From Aquimarina pacifica (GTDB lineage Bacteria; Bacteroidota; Bacteroidia; Flavobacteriales; Flavobacteriaceae): DNA of 64,000 nucleotides. Both the position numbers and the translations under genes were made by a program. Within the stretch, counting starts at the first letter, position 1; each line of letters begins with the position of its first letter. Below the pieces are notes generated by a model. That model saw nothing but the letters and a program-made list of their open reading frames with translations. It was not told the DNA's origin and did not search any database. Positions 9,800 to 18,188 of the stretch are shown here, one piece after another. The stretch is from contig NZ_JACC01000020.1 of the NCBI RefSeq assembly GCF_000520955.1, positions 62,001 to 126,000 of the forward strand, in the 5' to 3' direction.

Positions 9800-10214
9800 C
9801 TATACAAAACACTTAACTTTTATTACTCACAAAACATTGAAAATCAAAAATATGTCAAACTAATGCACATACGAACTTCATTAGATAAATATAAGTTGCT
9901 CTTAGGAAACCTCAAAAAAATACATCTTATTTTTACTGAGGTTTTCTTATTTATTCAGAGCACTCATCGGTCTTACACCAATACCTATTAGCGGTCAAAT
10001 TATCTATTTTGTAATTAATACGATGTATTATTATCATTACATTAATGTATTATAGAGATTCCTTTTTTTATCCTCAAAAAAGAACCTTCAATTTATACTG
10101 GTAAAAAATAATTTATCACATTTTGGTCAATCAATATCACAAATCGTTCAATGTTTGGTAAGGTTGTTTTTAAACGATACATTCAAACCAGAACCAGTAG
10201 TAAAAAATAGGAAA
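9800..10214. other. Divergent intergenic region between AraC regulator and beta-helix gene
   Basis: This 415-base divergent region should hold both promoters. It contains an imperfect hairpin (AAACCTCA near 9907-9914 with TGAGGTTT near 9937-9944, A- and T-rich inside). I do not see an unambiguous TAnnTTTG box. An in-frame upstream extension of the beta-helix gene (from 10155) precedes a clear lipoprotein signal and is probably untranslated. Confidence 0.4.
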
Positions 10215-11660
10215 ATGAAATATTATAGTGTTTTAGCAATCATGTTTTTATGTCTTATCTATGCTTGTTCTTCTGACCCTGATGCTGAAGAAATTGGCAA
10301 TACGCCTGATGAAACAGAAAATGAGGTTGATGCACCAAATATAAATGCGATAGCTCCCACCAAAACAAATTTTTCTTGTGAAGCATGTGACCATATCATT
10401 GACACTAATACAGGAGTTATAGATGGTGAAGAACTTAATATTCTACCCGGTCAAATAATTGGATTATCAGGTGATGGTGACCCTTATAAAAATTTAACAT
10501 TCAATAATATTATAGGCACCAAAGAAAAACCTATTATCATACGAAACTGTAATGGGCAAGCTATTATAGCATCTACGGGTTCATTTGGAGTCAAATTTAG
10601 AAATAGTGAATATTTCAAATTCATCGGAGATGGTGATGAAAGTACTGATTATGGGATTAAAATTTCGACGAGCAAAGGATTCTTTTTAACCTTTGAACAG
10701 CTAAGTAGTAATTTTGAAACGTATTTTATCGAAATAGCGGGGTATGAACCTAGCGGAATAGGTGAAGATAATGGGTTTGCAGGAATAGGTGTAAAAACAA
10801 GTCCGTATCAAGATTGCGACCTTTTTACCGACCCCACAAGAACGGCATGGATCATGGAAAATGTGACTGTAAAATATTGTTACATTCATGATGTTGGTGG
10901 AGAAGGGCTCTATATTGGACATGGTTTTTATAATGGTAGACAAGAAAGCGATTGTTCTGCAATAACATATTCACATTCTATACAGCACATTCGAATCCAT
11001 AATAATATTATAGAAGATGTTGGATATGATGGAATTCAGATAAAAAATGCAGATTTAGATTGCGAACTATACAATAATACTATCAAGAATTATGGTCAAT
11101 TAAATGAAGGTGCACATAATGAAGGCCTTTTTATAGGAGGAGGAACAACTGGCAAATTTTACAACAATTATATCATTAATGGTACCGGTCACGGAATTCA
11201 GTTTCAGGGTATGGGGAATGTAGATATTTTTAATAATGTGATCGCTAATAGTGGAGATAATGGGTTTTATGGCGCTAGCGGAACACAGGTATATCGTATT
11301 CCTGATGGTTACTTTAATATTATCAATAACACCTTCGTAAACTCTGGAAATAATGGTTTTGCCTTTTTTAATAATGATGGTGGCACCAAAAGACTAATCA
11401 ACAATATATTTGCCGGGTCAACAGAAGATCTTTACAGAAAGGGGGCTACCATAGATACAATCAGTAATATAATGACTCAAAACCTAACTGCTCTAGATTT
11501 TTCTAACCTATTAACACATGATTATTCAATAGGTGTTAGCTCGATAGCATTAAACAAAGGTGAAAATGTAGCTACATATGGCATATTAGAGGATATTATA
11601 GGAAATGCAAGACCAGAAAATAATACCAATGATATTGGTGCTTATGAAACGAAGGAATGA
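10215..11660 (+). CDS. Right-handed beta-helix lipoprotein
   Basis: A 481-residue lipoprotein, starting at the ATG that gives MKYYSVLAIMFLCLIYACSS with its lipobox; a frame extending to 10155 would bury that signal. The rest is a right-handed parallel beta-helix of the pectate-lyase/NosD type, shown by the repeated Asn-rich turns (YNNTIKNYGQ, YNNYIINGTG, FNNVIANSGD, INNTFVNSGN). It ends with a block seen in many such proteins (NDIGAYETKE). Beta-helix proteins of this kind are polysaccharide lyases, hydrolases or binders. It lies beside a membrane-bound AraC regulator. Catalytic residues cannot be assigned by eye, so the enzymatic role is open. Confidence 0.82.
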   Translation: MKYYSVLAIMFLCLIYACSSDPDAEEIGNTPDETENEVDAPNINAIAPTKTNFSCEACDHIIDTNTGVIDGEELNILPGQIIGLSGDGDPYKNLTFNNIIGTKEKPIIIRNCNGQAIIASTGSFGVKFRNSEYFKFIGDGDESTDYGIKISTSKGFFLTFEQLSSNFETYFIEIAGYEPSGIGEDNGFAGIGVKTSPYQDCDLFTDPTRTAWIMENVTVKYCYIHDVGGEGLYIGHGFYNGRQESDCSAITYSHSIQHIRIHNNIIEDVGYDGIQIKNADLDCELYNNTIKNYGQLNEGAHNEGLFIGGGTTGKFYNNYIINGTGHGIQFQGMGNVDIFNNVIANSGDNGFYGASGTQVYRIPDGYFNIINNTFVNSGNNGFAFFNNDGGTKRLINNIFAGSTEDLYRKGATIDTISNIMTQNLTALDFSNLLTHDYSIGVSSIALNKGENVATYGILEDIIGNARPENNTNDIGAYETKE

Positions 11661-11726
11661 TATCCTGAATTAATAAAAACCCCAACATGTTTTTAAAACT
11701 TGTCAGGGGAATAAATCGATAAAAAC

Positions 11727-11747
11727 CTGAGGTGCGACACATCTCAG
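11727..11747 (-). terminator. Terminator of the large T9SS nuclease-like gene
   Basis: On the minus strand CTGAG-AT-GTG and CACCTCAG pair around TCG, followed by G and a five-T run (complement of 11721-11725). It lies 11 bases past the stop of the gene ending at 11758. Confidence 0.5.
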
Positions 11748-11757
11748 AATAGTGTTC

Positions 11758-14700
11758 TTATTGCTTTATGATCTTATGCGTTTTTTTATAACTACCTGCT
11801 TTACTAGAAATATGAATCATGTAAAAACCTTTTTGATATGCACTCATATTAATTTTGGTTATCGATGATTCTGATCCTACTTGTATCGTCTCTGCATAAA
11901 CCTTTTTACCCGTTGTATCGGTAATCAAAAGATCTATCATATCTACATAAATACCTGTAAGATCTATAGATAGTAGATCGACTACGGGATTAGGAAAAAT
12001 AGGCATTATATCTTCTGTTACTATAAAATCATCTGTGAGTAATTCACTTTCTAGCCCTGTGGGACTTTCTGCCAATAAAGCTGTTTTTTTACTGAAAATA
12101 GTAGCTCCACTTTCTAAACACATAATGGCATCAAGATCATATCCATCGGCAAACCAAGGGAATATTCTTTTTTCGCTAATATCTACTACCCGTATATAGT
12201 TTGCTGAGGACAAATTTCCCACAGCAAGATCAAATACTCCGTCCTGACAGGTAGTCCCTAAGGATACATAAGTAATCCCGTCTTGAGAGGCAAATACTTC
12301 TGCTTTTTCGGGATAATAATAACAAGGAATCTCAAAAAATCCGGTAGACTCGAATACAGCAAACTCATCGGCATCTGCATTGTCAAAAATCTCGTTATCA
12401 AGAGCTATGGTAATAGATCCGCCAAACCCTAAACTCACAAAATTATGATGTTTTCGTTCTTCGGCAATACCTAAAGCATGTTGAGGATTACTTCTGCTTC
12501 GAGATATTTTTCGGCCGTCTCTTCTTCTTCCCTGATCAAAAGCAACAATAGATTCGCCAATACATGAATTCTCTATAGATGAAGGTACCAATAAAAACCG
12601 TGCAGAAACAGGAAAGTGGTCAGAAGTAGTAAAGGCATAATCTCCATCGTATACCTCGTAATGTACACTTACAGAAGTATCAATATATGCATCTGCAAAC
12701 TCATTAGTAACGGTGATATGATCAATCATATTTTCTCTAAATACATAAGAGCGTCTGCCTGCTTCACTCAAGGCTGCTGAAACAATCCTATAATTAGCAG
12801 TATCCTCAACATAGGCTTGATAGGTAGAAATGGTAGATGAGACATCGGCTACGGTTTGGTCTACATCATCATTATAGTCTCCTAAGAGTACTACCTTATT
12901 ATTTGCAAAATTAACGTCTAAAGAGTCTTTGAGTACTCCAACATCATAAGCGCGCATATCATACCGCTCTTGCGGATCGCTACTCAGGTTGGCTCTTGCG
13001 TGTAGCGCGATCAAATCAATGCGGTCGGTTACTCCATTAATTGTAACATCAGCAGTCATCAAAAACGGCAATCTTCCACTGGCATAAAAACGAGATGTTG
13101 TGCTTGGATATTCTACTAATGCAGAATCATCTCCACCATTATATAATGGATGTATACTCTTAAACATAGCTCTGGTTTCTACCACAGACACGGTTTCGGT
13201 ATTATATATAAATCCTAATTTCTGTACCACTCCTGTTGACTCAGGATATGAAAAAGCATCAGATAAGACATAGTCATACCCCGGTAACAGATCTACCAAT
13301 TCTGCAAACAATACATCATCGGCAATCTCTTGCACCGCATAAATGTCTGCTTGCAGGTTTTGTAATACCGTTGCAGTGCTATCCCTCTGTATTTGATCTG
13401 ATAGTGGGTTTCCTGCTACAGGAGAATTGGTCTCATCACCAAACCACTCAATGTTCCAGGTGACAACGTCAAAGGTATCTGCTTTGTCAAAACCTACTGT
13501 ATCTGCAGGTGGGATATAATCTGTTGCACAAGGCATATCTGCCGATGATCTCGGTAATAATTGATAAAATTCTTCGAATCGACCCACCACTCCTGTAATA
13601 TTTGAACAAGTCTCTGGCTGTGCTTTGCCAACAAGCGAGATGACATCATTATCTATACGCAAGGCACCAGTACCACTATTATCGGTGAGTGTAAAATTAG
13701 CATTACCAAAGAAAATATCTCCTGGATTTGGGAAGATCGTATTCGATATACGAACAAGTTCTCCAGGATGATCTGCCAATTCTGCCAAAGTTATATCTAG
13801 AGCTGTAATAGGCACTTGCGGAATCCCATTATTTACTACCTCGACTACAGAACTGATTTGTATCTGATCACTAAAATTAGCCCGTATACCCGTTACAGTT
13901 ATTGAGTCACCAACCTTGAGTGTCGCATCGGAATGTACCAACGCATCAAAAATAGCAATTCCACCAGTAGCATCCTGTAGAAATGCGGGTCCGTTAAAAC
14001 TGTTGGTTACTGTAAGAACCCCTGTAATAGTTACTCCTTCTCCCTCTTCGGCCGCTCTTGCTTCGGCAATAGAGATAGGATCTCCAGGTATTATAATAAC
14101 TCCTTCATTACTAGCTCCTGGTGTTGGGGTTTTGGCAACATACGCCGAGGTATTTAATGCTCCTCCTTCTCCGTTCGGTGATCGCTGTAGAGATTCACTA
14201 TCCTTGGCTCCGTTTTGATCTTCATTAACCTGAGGTTGTCCCGAATTGAGCAATGCTAATAATCCAGTATCGTCATCATCATTAGTGTCATAAACAATAG
14301 CATCAATCAGATTTTCTGTTGTGATTTCACTTCCGTTAGGAAAATCAGTGGCATCACCAAAATATAAAGCAATCGCATCGGCTCCATTCTGAAAAGAATT
14401 GCCACCTATTACTAAACCTACATTTGTCACTTCTGCATTTCCTACCACAAAATACCCTTCATCATTGGTAAAAAACCCATCTAAATCAATCGCATTATAA
14501 CTAGTATCATTGTTACCGTTATAAGTCACCAAAACATATCCATCAAGTGCTATATTTCCTAACCCACCATCGTATAATTCTACAAATTCTAGAGCATCGG
14601 TACCTTCTGTATCTGCGTCTAGTTCATTAATAATAAGGTCTACTTGTACTGTTGCATTTGTATTACCTCTTCCCGGGGTAGGTGTCGCTTGTGTATATGT

Positions 14701-16362
14701 GTTCGTATTTCTAGCCCCTCCTGATCCATTCGGAAATCGCTGCAAAGAATGCTTATCTTTATCATTTTTATCATCTTCATTTATTTGTGGTTCACCACTG
14801 TTTAGAAGTATTAATAATGCTTCATCATCACTATCATCGGTATCATATACAACGGCATCAATCAGATTTTCTGTCGTGATTTCACTTCCGTTAGGAAATG
14901 CAGTTGCTTCTGTTTTATAGAGTGCTACAGCATCGGCTCCATTTTGCAATACATTCCCCGAAAACAGTAGTGATACATTTGCCACTCCTTCATTTCCGGC
15001 TACAAAATATCCATTACCGTTGGTTGTATAACTTGACAAATCATAAGTTGCATAACTAAGGTCATTAGATCCATTAAAAAGAACCAGAATATATCCATCG
15101 AGAGCAGTATTCCCGATTCCGCCATCATATAATTCTATAAACTCTAAGGCATCAGTTCCTTCGGTATCTGCATCTAGCTCATTGATGACCAAATCAATTT
15201 CGGTACTATCCTCTGCAATCCTATTTTCACTACCTGGAGTATTCAATGCTTCTCCTGCTTCTGCAATTACCGCAGGAAAACTTGGTAATCCACTACCCTC
15301 AAAATCATTTCTGATCCAATCATTAATAGTATCTGTATCTTCTCCGTTTGGGATTCTTGATGCGCCTCCTACTACATCTGTGACACCATCAAAAGAAGGA
15401 GTCAAAATAACACTACTATAGGTAAGATCAGAACTACCACCATCACTAATCGCAATCTCATCAATAATTGTTTGCCATGGAATACTATCAAAAACTCCCA
15501 TATCGGTGCTATCTAAATCCTGACCTACAGTTCCTGTAAAATCTCTAACCAATAACAAAGTCACTGTTCCGTTTTCGTAAATATTGCCGCCTAGTGTGGT
15601 CGTAAAATATCCATTACTATCCGTAATCCCTAACTGCTGTACTTCATCAATAACTCCAGGCCCAGTGATATCTCCTTCGATTTCTAGCAACCAATAATCA
15701 CTAAGATCTGTTTCTGGTAGTGCGTATACCTCTACAAACTCATCAGTATCCGCTCCTGTATGGTTAAAAACGAATTCATTAATAACGGGCACAACCTCTA
15801 TAGTTCCAAAAACCTGATTGGTATTAATCGTTCCATATGTACTTGTCGTTGTTGGCTCCCATATAAATTCTGAGTAGGATGTTCCTGATCCGGATAATTG
15901 CAGCGAAGCCCCAACCAATGTGCTATTGGTTTCTGCTACTCCTATATCGATACTTGTTAGTCCTGATGCTGGTCCATCGACTGCCGTAAGTGTACCTTCG
16001 TAACTCAGGAATTGTATAACAATATTATTATTATCTACTAAGGCAATCCCATCTGGAGAGCCATTTTGCAATCCGTTAACCGGAAGTACTTCTACCCATG
16101 TTCCATATCCATTTTGTTGATCTGTAAGTATTCCTGAAAGGGCAATTGTGTTATATACTGTACCTGATAATCCATTATATAATAAAAGACTCCAACCACC
16201 AAGATCTGTACCTGCTTCGCCAGCAATCTCTATTGCTTCGTTTGTATCTGTACCTACATTATCGTAATGAATTTCGTTAATAAATACAGATTGTGTAAAC
16301 CCTAATTGAATCCCAAAAACCAAAGAGACTCCCACTGAGAGTAAAGATAATTTTGACATCAT
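11758..16362 (-). CDS. Giant T9SS exoprotein: four lamin-tail-like domains, OB-like domain and EEP nuclease domain
   Basis: A 1534-residue secreted protein. A signal peptide (to about residue 23, FTQ) is followed by four lamin-tail-like beta domains (about 24-190, 190-385, 389-574, 574-755), each opening with an INEI/INEL/INEF motif. Domains 3 and 4 are near copies. An OB-like domain follows (about 760-950, ISIAEARAAEEGEG…), then an endonuclease/exonuclease/phosphatase domain (about 965-1254) with WNIEWFG, VQEI, GDYNDD and SDHFPV, so the metal and catalytic residues look intact. A further beta domain (about 1258-1440) precedes a T9SS sorting domain. It probably degrades extracellular nucleic acid or another phosphodiester. 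M1 and M2 are both possible starts. Confidence 0.88.
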   Translation of the reverse strand: MMSKLSLLSVGVSLVFGIQLGFTQSVFINEIHYDNVGTDTNEAIEIAGEAGTDLGGWSLLLYNGLSGTVYNTIALSGILTDQQNGYGTWVEVLPVNGLQNGSPDGIALVDNNNIVIQFLSYEGTLTAVDGPASGLTSIDIGVAETNSTLVGASLQLSGSGTSYSEFIWEPTTTSTYGTINTNQVFGTIEVVPVINEFVFNHTGADTDEFVEVYALPETDLSDYWLLEIEGDITGPGVIDEVQQLGITDSNGYFTTTLGGNIYENGTVTLLLVRDFTGTVGQDLDSTDMGVFDSIPWQTIIDEIAISDGGSSDLTYSSVILTPSFDGVTDVVGGASRIPNGEDTDTINDWIRNDFEGSGLPSFPAVIAEAGEALNTPGSENRIAEDSTEIDLVINELDADTEGTDALEFIELYDGGIGNTALDGYILVLFNGSNDLSYATYDLSSYTTNGNGYFVAGNEGVANVSLLFSGNVLQNGADAVALYKTEATAFPNGSEITTENLIDAVVYDTDDSDDEALLILLNSGEPQINEDDKNDKDKHSLQRFPNGSGGARNTNTYTQATPTPGRGNTNATVQVDLIINELDADTEGTDALEFVELYDGGLGNIALDGYVLVTYNGNNDTSYNAIDLDGFFTNDEGYFVVGNAEVTNVGLVIGGNSFQNGADAIALYFGDATDFPNGSEITTENLIDAIVYDTNDDDDTGLLALLNSGQPQVNEDQNGAKDSESLQRSPNGEGGALNTSAYVAKTPTPGASNEGVIIIPGDPISIAEARAAEEGEGVTITGVLTVTNSFNGPAFLQDATGGIAIFDALVHSDATLKVGDSITVTGIRANFSDQIQISSVVEVVNNGIPQVPITALDITLAELADHPGELVRISNTIFPNPGDIFFGNANFTLTDNSGTGALRIDNDVISLVGKAQPETCSNITGVVGRFEEFYQLLPRSSADMPCATDYIPPADTVGFDKADTFDVVTWNIEWFGDETNSPVAGNPLSDQIQRDSTATVLQNLQADIYAVQEIADDVLFAELVDLLPGYDYVLSDAFSYPESTGVVQKLGFIYNTETVSVVETRAMFKSIHPLYNGGDDSALVEYPSTTSRFYASGRLPFLMTADVTINGVTDRIDLIALHARANLSSDPQERYDMRAYDVGVLKDSLDVNFANNKVVLLGDYNDDVDQTVADVSSTISTYQAYVEDTANYRIVSAALSEAGRRSYVFRENMIDHITVTNEFADAYIDTSVSVHYEVYDGDYAFTTSDHFPVSARFLLVPSSIENSCIGESIVAFDQGRRRDGRKISRSRSNPQHALGIAEERKHHNFVSLGFGGSITIALDNEIFDNADADEFAVFESTGFFEIPCYYYPEKAEVFASQDGITYVSLGTTCQDGVFDLAVGNLSSANYIRVVDISEKRIFPWFADGYDLDAIMCLESGATIFSKKTALLAESPTGLESELLTDDFIVTEDIMPIFPNPVVDLLSIDLTGIYVDMIDLLITDTTGKKVYAETIQVGSESSITKINMSAYQKGFYMIHISSKAGSYKKTHKIIKQ
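14110..15195 (-). repeat. Tandem internal duplication encoding lamin-tail domains 3 and 4
   Basis: Two adjacent units of about 185 codons encode closely similar sequences. Shared blocks include INELDADTEGTDALEF, ELYDGG, FPNGSEITTENLIDA and VNED/INED. The DNA is diverged but still plainly alignable. This points to an intragenic duplication, which may change the length of the stalk or the number of binding modules. Confidence 0.75.
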
Positions 16363-16488
16363 GACTGCTTATTTGTGTGAATTTTTGAATAGCATAAGGT
16401 ATAATACCGAGCTGGTTATAAACACTTTATTATGTTAAAAAAAGTTTAAGAAATATACCAAATTTATTTTAGTAAAATACTCACAAAA

Positions 16489-16526
16489 GTAATTCCTCAC
16501 AGACTTTAAAATCTATGAGGAATTAC
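16489..16526 (-). terminator. Intrinsic terminator downstream of the unknown lipoprotein gene
   Basis: GTAATTCCTCA (16489-16499) pairs perfectly with TGAGGAATTAC (16516-16526). On the minus strand the hairpin is followed by CTTTTGTG. It lies 38 bases past the stop at 16564. Confidence 0.5.
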
Positions 16527-16563
16527 CTATTTAAAATTCGTCAAAAACAAATTTGGATCTCAT

Positions 16564-17373
16564 TTAGAAGAATCGCGTAAATGCTCTAAAGCTCCCTGTG
16601 TTCTGTGGTCTGTATCTTTTGACTTGACGTTTTTTATTAGTTCCTGTATAATAATTAATTTTCCAGATGCCATTATTAAGATCTACCTGAGCTTCTAGGA
16701 CACTATTACCATAAAACTGCATACGTGTCAATCCGCATACAACATTGGTCCATGTAGTTGTATCATCAAGATATCTCCATGATCCGCCAAATACAGAATT
16801 TCTGATATTTGTGTTCCATAAACCGCTATCACAAAACTCAATATTCGTTGGTGTAGAAACTACGGGTGCATAGCAATAGGTATTAGCAAAAACCGCCGCT
16901 CCCACATCATAACATGATGCTTTTTGTACACTTCCGAAATTTGGTTCTAATAACTCTAGAGAAGCTCCGGTGTTACCGGTAGCTCTTTTTGATTGTTCAA
17001 GAGCACCCATGGCTGCAGTTTTTGCAATCGAGGCAGGTACCGCTATAGATGCATCAGTAATCCCCAGAAAAATATCAAATGGTGTTCGCTCCGTATCATC
17101 TAGTAACATAGCCACAGGATCATTTTGATCAGCAAACTCATTAAGTTTGTGTACCACGAGTATATTTCCTTCAGTTCCGACTTCTAAAAATTTAAATTCA
17201 TGTCCATTCTTCTGTACTCTTGCCACTTCTACTTGCTTCGGAGCCACCTGTACACTATTTATATCAGTCTCTAATTGTGCATCTTCATCTATAAAATCAG
17301 TACTATCTTCTCTCTCACAAGAGAAAAGAAACAGTGCACTCACAATTGGTAATACATAAAATAATTTTTTCAT
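16564..17373 (-). CDS. Lipoprotein of unknown function
   Basis: A 269-residue lipoprotein with a signal peptide and lipobox (MKKLFYVLP…LFSCERED). A short charged segment (about 20-90) precedes a region with four or more cysteines (KASCYDVG, NTYCYAP, FCDSGLW, VVCGLTRMQ) that could form disulfides, and an aromatic, basic C-terminus (KRYRPQNTGSFRAFTRFF). No T9SS domain is visible. I do not recognise the family. It is a single-gene unit with its own terminator, located between the large nuclease-like exoprotein and a secreted protease. Confidence 0.7.
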   Translation of the reverse strand: MKKLFYVLPIVSALFLFSCEREDSTDFIDEDAQLETDINSVQVAPKQVEVARVQKNGHEFKFLEVGTEGNILVVHKLNEFADQNDPVAMLLDDTERTPFDIFLGITDASIAVPASIAKTAAMGALEQSKRATGNTGASLELLEPNFGSVQKASCYDVGAAVFANTYCYAPVVSTPTNIEFCDSGLWNTNIRNSVFGGSWRYLDDTTTWTNVVCGLTRMQFYGNSVLEAQVDLNNGIWKINYYTGTNKKRQVKRYRPQNTGSFRAFTRFF

Positions 17374-17743
17374 TTTAATTTAGTTATTTAAAAACAATAC
17401 CCCTATTTATTTTTATACAGACAATAGTGTATAATCTGTTTTTTTAGAAACTCATGCGCTGTATTGTACAACCAAATTTTTACTAGTACACTTTATTTGG
17501 ATACTTAGGCCAGCTTCTCCTAATTACAATACATCATCTGAGGTACTTATTATTTGTAAAATTTTACAAGACGAAACTACATGCTTAAAAAGAGGTAGAT
17601 ATCCGAGAAGGTTGAATTTCAAAAAAACAGGACGTTATTTAGGGGGTTTGCCTGTTATAAAAAGGGGAAATACCAGTATGAATATTAAAACTTCGTTACA
17701 AAAATAGAGCCTCATGTTTCTATACATTAACGACAGTGAGTCT

Positions 17744-17777
17744 AAAGAGTCAAGAATCCTATAGATTCACTCTTTTT
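17744..17777 (+). terminator. Terminator-like hairpin without an upstream gene
   Basis: AAAGAGT (17744-17750) pairs with ACTCTTT (17769-17775), and GAATC with GATTC inside, leaving a three-base bulge. Five T (17773-17777) follow. No plus-strand gene is visible upstream. Confidence 0.35.
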
Positions 17778-17872
17778 AATATCCTATATATCGTACAATT
17801 TGCAAAGCGTAACTTTTTGAATCTCAAAACAGGTACAAGTAAGTTATTAAACCCACTACATAAAAAATAAAA

Positions 17873-17904
17873 TGTGATCCATTCCTTTTGAGTTGAGGAT
17901 CACA
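17873..17904 (-). terminator. Terminator-like hairpin, minus strand, without an upstream gene
   Basis: TGTGATCC (17873-17880) pairs with GGATCACA (17897-17904) over a 16-base loop. On the minus strand the stem is followed by TTTTATTTTTT. No minus-strand gene lies upstream of it in the 280 bases before the protease gene. Confidence 0.3.
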
Positions 17905-18188
17905 GAAAATGCATAAAAGTTAAAAAAACAAAGGTTAATCAAAATAATTATTGATAATATTATTTATAAAATGTTATTTTATTAGAAATAAATCATAAAT
18001 AAAGTTAAATAATTACACATAAATCATTTTTTGTTAAATTTATAATTTTTAACCAAGGTTTGAAGTTTATACAATGTATTACACAACGAATCTTTAGAAG
18101 ATTCCTAATTACTTGTATAGACAGTTACAATTCTTTTTAAACCTTTATAACACTACATCTTAATTATAAAACTCTAACTTTTAAAATC

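Larger units (their letters stand above)
17374..18188. other. Gene-free 815-base region with two convergent hairpins
   Basis: No supported gene. It is the divergent region between an unknown lipoprotein (minus) and an astacin-type protease (plus). It contains a plus-strand terminator-like hairpin (17744-17777) and a minus-strand one (17873-17904) that point at each other, with no gene feeding either. Small plus-strand frames are under 20 codons. The last 250 bases are very AT-rich and presumably hold the protease promoter. Confidence 0.45.

Noticed and set aside
10155..10214. N-terminal extension of the beta-helix protein
   Set aside because: It would place 20 residues before a clear lipoprotein signal peptide; the ATG at 10215 is preferred.
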